Part shown: piece after piece, positions 53,862 through 62,565 of the stretch
Layout of the letters: every line of letters begins with the position of its first letter
Numbering within the stretch: the stretch's first letter is position 1
NCBI GenBank assembly: GCA_016937575.1
Contig: JAFHKN010000002.1
Coordinates: 62,001-126,000 of the forward strand
Direction of reading: 5' to 3'
Length of the DNA stretch: 64,000 nucleotides
Origin: Roseomonas aeriglobus
GTDB lineage: Bacteria > Pseudomonadota > Alphaproteobacteria > Sphingomonadales > Sphingomonadaceae
Notes under the pieces: generated by a model
The model's database searches: none
The model's input: only the letters and a program-made list of their open reading frames with translations
Told to the model about the DNA's origin: nothing
Translations under genes and position numbers: made by a program

Positions 53862-54833
53862 ATGATGACCGACACCGCCAGCAAGGTCCTGGACCGCGTC
53901 CTGGTGCTCGAGATGGTGCGCGTGACCGAGGCTGCGGCGATCGCGGCGTCGAAGCTCATCGGGCGGGGGAACGAAAAGGAGGCCGACGCCGCCGCGGTCG
54001 AAGCGATGCGCGAGTCGCTGAACGGCCTCTACATGGACGGCACCGTCGTGATCGGTGAGGGCGAGCGCGACGAAGCGCCAATGCTCTATATCGGCGAGAA
54101 GGTGGGCTCGGCGATCGGCACGGGGCCGAAGATCGACATCGCGCTCGACCCGCTCGAAGGCACGACGATCACCGCCAAGGCCGGACCGAACGCGCTGGCG
54201 GTGCTGGCGATCGCCGAGGAAGGCGATCTGCTGAACGCTCCCGACGTCTATATGGAAAAGCTGGCGATCGGGCCGGGCTATCCCGAAGGCACGATCGACC
54301 TCAACAAGTCGCCGACCGAGAACGTGCACGCGATCGCGGCGGCCAAGGGCGTCGAGCCGCACGAGATCATCGCCTGCGTGCTCGATCGCCCGCGTCACGA
54401 AAAGCTGATCGCGGAATTGCGCGAGGTCGGTTGTGGGATCATGCTGATCCCCGACGGCGACGTCGCCGGCGTCATTGCGACGACCGATCCGGATACGACG
54501 ATCGACGTCTACATGGGTTCGGGCGGCGCGCCGGAGGGCGTGCTGGCCTGCGCGGCGCTGCGCTGCGTCGGCGGACAGTTCAAGGGCCGCCTGCTGTTCC
54601 GCAACGATGCCGAACGCGCGCGCGCGGCCAAGTGGGGCGTGACCGACCTCGACAAGATCTACGACCTGACCGAGCTGGCCAAGGGCGACTGCATCTTCGC
54701 GGCGACCGGCGTGACGGATGGATCGTTGCTTGCGGGCGTGAAGCGCAAGGGCGCGAAGATGACGACCGAGAGCGTGGTGATGCGCGCATCCAGCGGCACG
54801 GTGCGCTGGGTGAAGGGCGAGCATCGGATTTGA
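53862..54833 (+). CDS. glpX: Class II fructose-1,6-bisphosphatase
   Basis: The enzyme makes fructose-6-phosphate in gluconeogenesis. In 323 residues it has VVIGEGERDEAPML (metal binding), DIALDPLEGT and the C-terminal FAATGVTDGSLLAGV, all typical of GlpX. GAGAGGGG precedes the ATG. It is monocistronic; repeats flank both ends. In sphingomonads, which lack a complete EMP pathway, it likely feeds cell-wall sugar synthesis. Confidence 0.94.
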   Translation: MMTDTASKVLDRVLVLEMVRVTEAAAIAASKLIGRGNEKEADAAAVEAMRESLNGLYMDGTVVIGEGERDEAPMLYIGEKVGSAIGTGPKIDIALDPLEGTTITAKAGPNALAVLAIAEEGDLLNAPDVYMEKLAIGPGYPEGTIDLNKSPTENVHAIAAAKGVEPHEIIACVLDRPRHEKLIAELREVGCGIMLIPDGDVAGVIATTDPDTTIDVYMGSGGAPEGVLACAALRCVGGQFKGRLLFRNDAERARAAKWGVTDLDKIYDLTELAKGDCIFAATGVTDGSLLAGVKRKGAKMTTESVVMRASSGTVRWVKGEHRI

Positions 54834-54839
54834 CGATCG

Positions 54840-54964
54840 TTCCTCCCCTGCAAGGGGAGGGGGACCGCCGCCGAAGGCGGTGGTGGAGGGGTGTCCCGCT
54901 CTACGGGTAGGGTGACACCCCTCCGTCAGGCCTTCGGCCTGCCACCTCCCCTTACAGGGGAGGA
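54840..54964. repeat. Composite palindromic repeat, family B
   Basis: TCCTCCCCTGCAAGGGGAGG pairs with CCTCCCCTTACAGGGGAGGA; inside are GGGTGACACCCCTCCGTCAG and an imperfect GGCGGTGGTGGAGGGGTG. It lies between convergent glpX and the ABC permease. Confidence 0.82.
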
Positions 54965-55726
54965 TTAGTTTTTAAGTCGATACCCCGTCTTAAAGATCCA
55001 AGCGATCACGCCCAGGCACACGCCCAGGAACCCGGCCGTAAAGGCCAGACTCCACACGACATCGACATCGCCCTTGCCGAAGAAGCTCCAGCGGAACCCG
55101 CTGACGAGGTACACGACCGGATTGAACAGGCTGACCGTGCGCCACGGCTGCGGCAGCATGTCGATCGAGTAGAACGCGCCCCCGAGGAACGTCAGCGGCG
55201 TGATGAGCAGCGCGGGCACGAAGTTCAGCTGCTCGAACCCCTTCGCCCACACGCCGATGATGAAGCCGAACAGGCTGAACGCTACGCTGGTGAGCACCAG
55301 GAACGCGACCATCGCCAGCGGATGTTCGATGCGCAGGTCGACAAAGAACGACGCCGTCACCAGGATGATGAGGCCGAGCACGACCGACTTGGTCGCCGCG
55401 GCGCCGACATAACCGATCACCATCTCCATCGCCGAGATGGGCGCCGACAGCAGCTCGTAGATCGTGCCGGTGAATTTGGGGAAATAGATGCCGATCGACG
55501 CATTGCCGATGCTCTGCGTCAGCAGCGACAGCATGATGAGGCCGGGGACGATGAAGCTGCCATAACTGACCCCGCCGACCTCCTGCATCCGGCTGCCGAT
55601 CGCACCGCCGAAGACGATGAAATACAGGCTGGTCGTGATGACCGGGGTGACCAGGCTTTGCCACAGCGTGCGCAGCGCGCGGGCCATTTCGAAGCGATAG
55701 ATCGCCCAGATACCGTGCGTGTTCAT
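54965..55726 (-). CDS. ABC-2 type transporter permease
   Basis: This 253-aa protein has six transmembrane helices and the ABC2_membrane architecture. It starts [18 protein letters not shown]. The segment [15 protein letters not shown], the [15 protein letters not shown] and the end [13 protein letters not shown] are typical of NodJ/YadH-like permeases that export lipids or polysaccharides. The partner ATPase lies just upstream with a short overlap. I use the ATG at 55726 with GAGG six bases upstream; an ATG at 55732 or the coupled GTG at 55738 is also possible. Confidence 0.88.
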   Translation of the reverse strand: MNTHGIWAIYRFEMARALRTLWQSLVTPVITTSLYFIVFGGAIGSRMQEVGGVSYGSFIVPGLIMLSLLTQSIGNASIGIYFPKFTGTIYELLSAPISAMEMVIGYVGAAATKSVVLGLIILVTASFFVDLRIEHPLAMVAFLVLTSVAFSLFGFIIGVWAKGFEQLNFVPALLITPLTFLGGAFYSIDMLPQPWRTVSLFNPVVYLVSGFRWSFFGKGDVDVVWSLAFTAGFLGVCLGVIAWIFKTGYRLKN

Positions 55727-55734
55727 GCGCATCC

Positions 55735-56667
55735 TCACGCCGCCTTCCTTGCGGTCAGGTCGACGAAGATATCCTCCAGGCTCGACTTCGACGTCTCGAG
55801 ATCCTTGAACCCGATCTCCAGCTCGTTGAGCTTGCGCAGCAGCGACGGAATGCCTGTCCGCTCGGCCTGCGCATCGAACACATAGCGCAGCGTGTGGCCG
55901 TCGTTCTCCAGGCTCAGGTGCCATTCGGCCAGTTCGGGCGGGATCGCGTCCATCGGGTCCTGCAGTGCCAGGTCCATCTCGCGCTTGCCGAGCTTTTTCA
56001 TCAACTCGGTCTTTTCCTCGACCAGCAACAGCTTGCCGCCGGTGATGACGCCGACGCGGTCGGCCATTTCCTCGGCTTCCTCGATGTAATGGGTCGTCAG
56101 GATGATGGTGACGCCGCGTTCGCGAAGCGAGCCGATCAGCTTCCACATGTCGCGGCGCAACGACACGTCGACACCCGCGGTAGGCTCGTCGAGGAACAGG
56201 ATGTCGGGTTCGTGGCTGAGCGCCTTGGCGATCAGCACGCGGCGCTTCATGCCGCCGGACAGCTCCATGATCTTGGCATGGCGCTTCTCCCATAGCGACA
56301 GGTCGCGCAGCAGCTGTTCGAGATAGGCGTCGTGCGCGGATCGGCCGAACAGGCGCCGGCTGAACTTGACCGTCGCCAGCACCGTTTCGAACATGTCGAC
56401 CGACAGCTCCTGCGGCACCAGCCCGATCATCATCCGCGCCGGCTTATAGTCGCGGATCGCGTCATGGCCGCCGACGGTGATCGTCCCCGCGGTCGGCGTG
56501 ACGACACCGCAGATGGTGTTGATCAGCGTCGACTTGCCCGCGCCGTTCGGGCCGAGCAGCGCGAAGATCTCGCCCTTGCGAATGTCGAGCGTCACATCGT
56601 CGAGCGCATGATGGCCCGAGCCATAGGTCTTGCAGACGCCGCGAACGGCGAGGATGGTTTCCGGCAT
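55735..56667 (-). CDS. ABC transporter ATP-binding protein
   Basis: This 310-aa ATPase has Walker A GPNGAGKS (39-46), ELSGGMKRR signature and Walker [13 protein letters not shown]. It is the YadG/NodI type that pairs with an ABC-2 permease, here at 54965. An extra C-terminal domain (about 235-310) is helix-rich. The two genes form an export system for an unknown substrate, with envelope lipid or polysaccharide most likely. Confidence 0.92.
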   Translation of the reverse strand: MPETILAVRGVCKTYGSGHHALDDVTLDIRKGEIFALLGPNGAGKSTLINTICGVVTPTAGTITVGGHDAIRDYKPARMMIGLVPQELSVDMFETVLATVKFSRRLFGRSAHDAYLEQLLRDLSLWEKRHAKIMELSGGMKRRVLIAKALSHEPDILFLDEPTAGVDVSLRRDMWKLIGSLRERGVTIILTTHYIEEAEEMADRVGVITGGKLLLVEEKTELMKKLGKREMDLALQDPMDAIPPELAEWHLSLENDGHTLRYVFDAQAERTGIPSLLRKLNELEIGFKDLETSKSSLEDIFVDLTARKAA

Positions 56668-56728
56668 GGCTGGCCCCTTTGGCTGCTAAGCTAGGTTGGC
56701 CAAGGGCGTGCGACAAGGAAGAGAGTTG

Positions 56729-56985
56729 TTCAGAGAAGGCGCGAAGGCGCGAAGAAGACGACGATTGTTCACGCCGGGACGCGGAGGCGGGGAGATACGG
56801 TGCGCGCGGCGACGGGCTTTCATCGTCCTTAGCAGGCAGCGTGTGGCGCAGAGTGTGATGAAGGCTGCCGGCGCAGCTGGCGAGACACCTCTGCGTCTCC
56901 GCGTCTCCGCGTCTCCGCGTGAAAATATCTTCTTCTCTAGGCGTCCCTCCGACAAGCTCGGGACGGGCTTAGCGCCTTTTCTGAA
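56729..56985. repeat. Long palindromic repeat, family E, with a nested hairpin
   Basis: This fills the gene-free stretch 56668-56985. The outer arms TTCAGAGAAGGCGCGAAGGC and GCGCCTTTTCTGAA pair, with an inner GACGCGGAGGCGGGGAGA / CTCCGCGTCTCCGCGTC pair. Near the right end, about 30 bp (GTCCCTCCGACAAGCTCGGG and neighbours) is extra compared with the copy at 30028; it resembles a family D arm. The last bases reach the DsbA gene's stop. Confidence 0.75.
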
Positions 56986-57696
56986 TCAACTCTTCTCGCG
57001 CGCCGCCTTCACCGCCGCGGCCAGCTGATCCTGCGGAACCGCGCCGGATACGATGCGGTCGCCGATCACCCAGGCGGGTGTACCGGTCATGCCCAACGCG
57101 CCGGCCGTGCGCAGATTCTTGTCCAGCTCGGCCGCCGTCTGCGGCGACGCGACCACGCGACGTGCCCGCGCGACATCCAGTCCGGCCTTCGCCGCTGCTG
57201 CCAGTACCGCCGCTTCGGTTGGGCGGCCCGCGGCGAACAGGGCGGTGTGGAAGGGCAGGTACTTGCCCTGTTCCGCCGCCGCCACGCCCCAGGCAGCGGC
57301 GGTGCGGCTGTCGGCGCTGAGGATCGGCAGTTCGCGATAGACGATGCGGACGCCCTTGTCGGCGGTCACCAACTGGTCGATCTCGGGCAGGCTCGCACGG
57401 CAGTAACCGCACGCATAGTCCATGTACGTCACGACGGTGACGTCGCCGTTCGGGTTGCCGCCGACCATGCCGGGGACGGGCGTGAAGATGGCGTCGCGGT
57501 TGGCGGCGACCAGCTTGCCCGTTTCGCGCTCCTGCAGCTTGGCCATCGCTTCAGGCAGGACTTCGGGATGCGCCAAGAGATACGCGCGAACGTCGCCGGG
57601 CGCCGGTTGCAGCCGTTGCAGGCCAAAGGCCGCGGCCCCCCCGAGCACGCCGGCGAGCAGCAGAAGGACGCCAAGCATCCAGGGGCGAATCGTCAC
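56986..57696 (-). CDS. DsbA-family thiol-disulfide oxidoreductase, membrane-anchored
   Basis: This 236-aa protein has an N-terminal transmembrane helix (6-28), a helical linker and a thioredoxin domain with the active site YACGYC (Cys96/Cys99) and cis-Pro in GMTGTPAWVIG. It is like the DsbA/BdbD (Com1) group acting in the periplasm. It starts with GTG at 57696, overlapping the stop of the M48 gene (GTGA), so it is coupled to a periplasmic protease that may need disulfides. Confidence 0.9.
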   Translation of the reverse strand: MTIRPWMLGVLLLLAGVLGGAAAFGLQRLQPAPGDVRAYLLAHPEVLPEAMAKLQERETGKLVAANRDAIFTPVPGMVGGNPNGDVTVVTYMDYACGYCRASLPEIDQLVTADKGVRIVYRELPILSADSRTAAAWGVAAAEQGKYLPFHTALFAAGRPTEAAVLAAAAKAGLDVARARRVVASPQTAAELDKNLRTAGALGMTGTPAWVIGDRIVSGAVPQDQLAAAVKAAREKS

Positions 57697-59069
57697 CGGC
57701 GGCGGTTCCTCTTCTCGTCGTCCCACGCCGTCTGCGAGACGAGCAGGATGTCCTGCGCGCGGATCCAGTCGCTGCTGCCCTTGGGCAGCCCCGCCATCGC
57801 CGCACGCGCGGAGACGAGGGCGGTGCGCGTGTCGCCGGTCAGATTGGCGCGTTCGGCCGTGGCGAGCGCGGTGCGCGGCGTGTCCCCCTTGCGCTCGTAC
57901 ACGGTGCCGAGTTGGGTCCATGCCCAGGGGTTCTGCCCGTCGCGCTGAACGGCGGTGCGGAGCACCTTCTCCGCCTCGTCGAGATTCTTCGGATCCTCGG
58001 TCGCGATCAGCGCATGGCCGAAGGTCGTCGCGATCAGCGGCGAATGGCGCGACGCGGCGGTCGCCTCGCGCAGCGGACCGACCGCCCCCTTGGGATCGCC
58101 GCCCTCCATGATGATCTGACCCTGGAGCTCGAGAATATAGGGGTCGTGCGGCAGCGCCTTGACCAGCGCCGCGGTCTCGGTCGCGGCCTGCTCGGGATAG
58201 CCCGACAGGTGATAGGCATAGGCGCGCGCGTAATGCGCGGGCACCGACTGGTCGCTGACCGGATATTTGAGCAGGGTTTCCTTGGGATCGTTGACGTAGC
58301 CGCGCAGCTTCGCCTGCACGCGCTTGAACCGCGCCTCGATCCCCGCGTCGGACGGCGTGTTCCAGGTCGGCACGCCGCGGGTCACGGCGTCCAATGCCGC
58401 CATGCGTTCGCCCGACAGCGGGTGGGTGCGGTCGTAGCTGCCTTCGCTCTGCGTGATGCCGTAGCGAAATTCGAGGTTCTGAAGCTTCTTGAAGAAGCTC
58501 AGCATACCCTTGCCGGTGATGCCGGCGGTCGACAGGTACCGCGCGCCCGCGGCATCGGCGCTGGTTTCCTGGACGCGGGTGAAGGCGAGCAGCTTGCCGA
58601 GCGCGGCGCGCTGGCCCGCCGCGAGGATACCCGCACCCGCGTCGCCCGCACCTGCCGCCATGGCGGCGACGCCCAGCACCAGGCTGATGATCGAGATGCC
58701 CATCGCGCCGTTGTATCCACGGTCCTGGAGCGGAATGTGGCCGTTGGCGATGTGGCCGACTTCATGGGCGATGACGCCCTGGACCTCATTCGCGTTCGAC
58801 GCCGCGTCGATCAGCCCGGAGTGGATGTAGACGATCTGCCCGCCCGCGACGAAGGCGTTGATCGAGCGATCGTTGATCACGACGACCTGGACGTTCTTCG
58901 GATCGAGCCCGGCCGCGGTGATGATGCCGTTCGACATGTCGGCGAACAGCGCCTCGGTCTCCGCGTCGCGCAGGATCGACTGGGCGGATGCGGGTTGCGC
59001 GAAGAGCAGCGCCGACGCGGCCAGCGCGGCGACGACGCGGCGGAGGGACTGGGTCAGAGGTCGCGCCAT
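57693..59069 (-). CDS. Exported M48 metalloprotease with TPR region (BepA-like)
   Basis: This 458-aa protein has a signal peptide (about 1-29), the M48 zinc motif HEVGH at 102-106, the third ligand in ETSADAAGARYL, and C-terminal TPR-like repeats (about 265-440). That is the architecture of BepA/YfgC, which degrades or helps assemble stalled outer-membrane proteins such as LptD. It heads a two-gene unit with the DsbA-like gene, consistent with LptD disulfide maturation. It is distinct from the LysM-type M48 at 36285. Confidence 0.92.
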   Translation of the reverse strand: MARPLTQSLRRVVAALAASALLFAQPASAQSILRDAETEALFADMSNGIITAAGLDPKNVQVVVINDRSINAFVAGGQIVYIHSGLIDAASNANEVQGVIAHEVGHIANGHIPLQDRGYNGAMGISIISLVLGVAAMAAGAGDAGAGILAAGQRAALGKLLAFTRVQETSADAAGARYLSTAGITGKGMLSFFKKLQNLEFRYGITQSEGSYDRTHPLSGERMAALDAVTRGVPTWNTPSDAGIEARFKRVQAKLRGYVNDPKETLLKYPVSDQSVPAHYARAYAYHLSGYPEQAATETAALVKALPHDPYILELQGQIIMEGGDPKGAVGPLREATAASRHSPLIATTFGHALIATEDPKNLDEAEKVLRTAVQRDGQNPWAWTQLGTVYERKGDTPRTALATAERANLTGDTRTALVSARAAMAGLPKGSSDWIRAQDILLVSQTAWDDEKRNRRR

Positions 59070-59118
59070 GATGCGGGCTCTTGCGCTCACGTGGCTGAAT
59101 GGAGGGTGAAGCCAGGAA

Positions 59119-59249
59119 CATCCTCCCCGGTACGGGCAGGTGGACCACCGCCCACGGCGGTGGTGGAGGGGGCGGGCCGCAAGCGATATGCTCGCGGCGC
59201 CCCCCTCCACCGGCGACGCCGGTCCCCCTCCCCGCGAGCGGGGAGGATC
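59119..59249. repeat. Composite palindromic repeat, family B
   Basis: CATCCTCCCCGGTACGGGCA pairs with GCGAGCGGGGAGGAT; the inner CCCACGGCGGTGGTGGAGGG and CCCCCCTCCACCGGCGACG also pair. It lies between rne and the M48 gene (same strand). Confidence 0.75.
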
Positions 59250-59258
59250 GGGTACGTG

Positions 59259-62006
59259 TCAGGCGCCAAACGTCCGCTGCCACCAACCGCGGCGGGGGGC
59301 TTCCTCGCTGCCGTTGCCGGTCGCGTCGGCGGGGCCGGCGGCGGCGTCGTCCAGCGGGACGGCGGCGTCGGCTTCGATCGTCGGCGCGGCGGTCACGGCG
59401 GGCAGGTCGCTCGTCGCCGTCTCGGCGCTGGCAGCCGGCGTAGCCTCGGCCTTCTTGCGCGAGGTGCGACGGCGCGGCTTCGGTGCGGCGTCAGCCTCGG
59501 CGTCGGACGCAGCCTCGACTGGGACCGCAGCAGCGGGCGCTTCGGCCTGCGGCTCGACAGTCTCGGTCTTCTTGCGACGCGCGCGCTTCGGCTTGGCCGG
59601 AGCCTCCTCGGCAGCGGGCGCTTCGACCGGAGTCTCGATCACAGCTGTCTCGACCGCTTCGGCCTCGACGGTCTCGATCTTCTTGCGACGCGAGCGCTTC
59701 GGCTTGGCCGGAGCTTCCTCGGCGACCGGCTCGGGGGCCGTCTCGACGACCGCTTCGGCCTCGGCTTCCGGCGCCGCGTCGACCGCGGGCTGTTCGCCGA
59801 CGAACTCGGCGGCCTCGGCCCGATCACCATTCTCGCGGCGGCCGCCACGACGGCCGCGGCGGCGACGACGGCGTGGCTCGCCTTCGTCGGCGGTCGCGGC
59901 TTCGGTCGGCGTCTCGATCGCCTCGGCGCCAGCCTCGGCTTCGCCGTCGTCGGTGGCGTCGACCGTGACTTCGGTCTCGGCCTCGCCGTCCTCCCGGCCT
60001 TCCCCTTCCGTGTCGCGACCCCGACCGCGACGCCCTCGGCGGCGGCGGCGGCGACCGCGACCGCGGCCTTCACCCTCGTCGTCGCTGCGCTCAGGCCGCT
60101 CGCCACGCTCGCGGCGGGCGGGGCGTTCCTCGGCGTCCTCGGCGTCGGCCTCTTCGGCTTCCTCCTCGATCTCGTCCTCGTCGTCCTCTTCCGGCAGATC
60201 CTCGTCGAGGTCCTGCATCGGTGCGTCGAAGCGCGGGGCGTGGGCAGGCGGCGGCCCGCTCGCCTCGACCGACATGCGCGCGCCTTCGACTTCGCCATCC
60301 GACAGCACTTCGACGCGGACGCCATAGCGGTCCTCGATCTCGGCGAGTTCGGCGCGCTTGTTGTTGAGCAGGTAGAAGGCGGCTTCCTGGCTGGCGCGCA
60401 GCGTGATGTTGGCGCCGCGCCCGCGGGCAGCCTCGTCCTCGATCAGACGGAGTGCCGACAGGCCCGCCGACGATGCGGTACGGACCAGACCCGTGCCCTC
60501 GCAATGCGGACACTGGCGGGTCGAGGCCTCCAGCACGCCGGTGCGCAGGCGCTGGCGGCTCATTTCCATCAGGCCGAACGACGAAATGCGACCGACCTGG
60601 ATGCGCGCGCGATCGTTCTTCAGCGCCTCCTTCATCGCCTTCTCGACCTTACGGACGTTCGATCCGTGGTCCATGTCGATGAAGTCGATGACGACCAGGC
60701 CCGCCATGTCGCGCAGGCGCAGCTGGCGCGCGATTTCCTGCGCGGCTTCCAGATTGGTCGCGGTCGCGGTCTGTTCGATGTTGTGCTCGCGGGTCGAGCG
60801 CCCGGAGTTGATGTCGATGCTGACCAGCGCCTCGGTCGGGTTGATGACCAGATAGCCGCCCGACTTCAGCTGGACGACCGGATGGTACATCGCGGCCAGC
60901 TGATCCTCGACATGCGCGCGCTGGAACAGCGGCACGGGGTCGCTGTAATGCTTCACCCGCCGTGCGTGGCTGGGCATCAGCAGCTTCATGAAGTCCTTCG
61001 CCTGGCGGTATCCGTCCTCGCCCTCGACGATCACTTCCTCGATGTCGCGGTTGTAGATGTCGCGGATCGCACGCTTGATCAGGTCGCTGTCGCCATAGAC
61101 GAGCGCGGGCGCCGCCGACTGGAGCGTCGTTTCGCGGATGCCGTCCCACAGGCGGGCGAGATAGTCGAAGTCGCGCTTGATCTCGACTTTGGTGCGCTGG
61201 AGCCCGGCGGTGCGGACGATGCAGCCCATCGACGGCGGCAGCGCCAGGTCGGCCATGATCGACTTCAGCCGCTTGCGGTCGCTGGCATTGTTGATCTTGC
61301 GGGAAATGCCACCGCCGTGCGCGGTGTTCGGCATCAGCACGCAGTAGCGCCCGGCGAGGCTGAGGTAGGTGGTCAGCGCCGCGCCCTTGTTGCCGCGCTC
61401 TTCCTTCACGACCTGGACCAGCAGCACCTGGCGCCGGCGGATGACGTCCTGAATCTTGTAGCGGCGGCGCAGGTTCATGCGGCGCTCGCGCAGCTGGTCT
61501 ACCGCGCTGTCGTCACCGCCGCGGCGCCCGCGACGACGCCGGCGCGACGAGGATTCGCCGCCGTTCTCGCCTTCGGACACTTCCTCCGAATCATCGTCGT
61601 GGTCCGAATCATGATCATGGTCGTGATCGGCGTCGTCGTCGGCATGCTCGACCTCGCCGCCCTCATCGCCGTGGAACTCATCCTCGGCTTCGGCGCGCAG
61701 CGCGGCTTCCTCGGCGGCGTGTTCCGCCTCCTCGCGTAGCAGCGCCTCGCGATCCTCCTTGGGGATCTGATAGTAATCGGGGTGGATTTCGCTGAACGCC
61801 AGGAAGCCGTGGCGATTGCCGCCGTAATCGACGAACGCCGCCTGTAGCGACGGTTCGACCCGAGTTACCTTGGCGAGATAGATATTACCCTTGAGCTGCT
61901 TGCGCTCGGCACTCTCGAAATCAAATTCCTCGATTCGATTCCCTTTGACGACGGCCACGCGGGTTTCCTCCCGGTGGCGTGCGTCGATCAGCATACGCAT
62001 GGTCAT
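59259..62006 (-). CDS. rne: Ribonuclease E
   Basis: In 915 residues: an N-terminal S1/RNase H-like part split by a long insertion (about 86-190), the catalytic core with VSIDINSGRST and IDFIDMDHGSN, the Zn-link CPHCEGTG and a C-terminal scaffold (about 590-915) that is Glu/Arg/Ala-rich and disordered. The insertion contains an His/Asp tract (about 121-139) and an Arg-rich patch (154-163). The scaffold repeats AKPKRSRRKK / AKPKRARRKK blocks. RNase E starts most mRNA decay and processes rRNA and tRNA. Confidence 0.95.
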   Translation of the reverse strand: MTMRMLIDARHREETRVAVVKGNRIEEFDFESAERKQLKGNIYLAKVTRVEPSLQAAFVDYGGNRHGFLAFSEIHPDYYQIPKEDREALLREEAEHAAEEAALRAEAEDEFHGDEGGEVEHADDDADHDHDHDSDHDDDSEEVSEGENGGESSSRRRRRGRRGGDDSAVDQLRERRMNLRRRYKIQDVIRRRQVLLVQVVKEERGNKGAALTTYLSLAGRYCVLMPNTAHGGGISRKINNASDRKRLKSIMADLALPPSMGCIVRTAGLQRTKVEIKRDFDYLARLWDGIRETTLQSAAPALVYGDSDLIKRAIRDIYNRDIEEVIVEGEDGYRQAKDFMKLLMPSHARRVKHYSDPVPLFQRAHVEDQLAAMYHPVVQLKSGGYLVINPTEALVSIDINSGRSTREHNIEQTATATNLEAAQEIARQLRLRDMAGLVVIDFIDMDHGSNVRKVEKAMKEALKNDRARIQVGRISSFGLMEMSRQRLRTGVLEASTRQCPHCEGTGLVRTASSAGLSALRLIEDEAARGRGANITLRASQEAAFYLLNNKRAELAEIEDRYGVRVEVLSDGEVEGARMSVEASGPPPAHAPRFDAPMQDLDEDLPEEDDEDEIEEEAEEADAEDAEERPARRERGERPERSDDEGEGRGRGRRRRRRGRRGRGRDTEGEGREDGEAETEVTVDATDDGEAEAGAEAIETPTEAATADEGEPRRRRRRGRRGGRRENGDRAEAAEFVGEQPAVDAAPEAEAEAVVETAPEPVAEEAPAKPKRSRRKKIETVEAEAVETAVIETPVEAPAAEEAPAKPKRARRKKTETVEPQAEAPAAAVPVEAASDAEADAAPKPRRRTSRKKAEATPAASAETATSDLPAVTAAPTIEADAAVPLDDAAAGPADATGNGSEEAPRRGWWQRTFGA

Positions 62007-62565
62007 TGTGAAGTCTCCGGGCGCGCGCTGCTCCGCAGCTGGGGCGCGGCGCGCGCATGTCTATGGTTCGCGGCCCGGGCGGAGCGCCCGGCTGCGGGGT
62101 GAAAGCGAAAATACGAAGTGCGTCTGCTGACATGGCCCACGCACCGGAGACTTGGTCCGGCGCGACCGCTGCGCCCACGCGAACCGCCGGGGCGGTGCAG
62201 TGGAGGCGGAGCGGGTTATGCCTCATTGTTCAGCGTCAACCTGGTTTCGCGCGCACGACCGGGCGGTCGCGGCGATCTGTTCTTATCGTCGGCAAGGACG
62301 ATCGGGCGTTCCCAAATGGATGCCCTGCCTCCCGACATAGGTTGCGTAGCATCCATGGGCCACCCCGGCAACCGTCGCGCCGCCGCTAATCGTTGCGGGT
62401 ACGACAGATTTGTGACGCGCCAGGTCGTTTCGCACCCGAAACCGGCAGGCCCTTGCCGTATTGCCGGCAAAAACATGCCGAACGGCAAATTTACCAGTTC
62501 GCTCAACCGCACCTTGTCATGCGCGGGACTAGGCAGAGACCACAGGGATCAAAGGGAAAACCCCC
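62007..62565. promoter_or_regulatory. Divergent rne / amiC upstream region
   Basis: This 559-bp stretch has no credible gene. On the rne side it holds strong GC hairpins (for example 62075-62091, CCGGGCG-GAG-CGCCCGG, and a GCGCGCGC pair around 62012-62055). A long 5' leader is usual for rne, which is autoregulated by cleavage of its leader in other bacteria; the same here is inferred. On the amiC side I see CAAAGGG before the ATG but no clear promoter. Confidence 0.4.

Noticed and set aside
15171..59249. Repeated GC palindromes considered as a CRISPR array
   Set aside because: Copies are scattered singly across the window, are internally symmetric, and have no regular spacers or cas genes.
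57912..61739. A plus-strand open frame of about 1275 codons opposite the M48 protease and rne
   Set aside because: It is antisense to genes with full catalytic motifs; its low-complexity Gly/Leu/Arg composition is the mirror of the RNase E scaffold codons.
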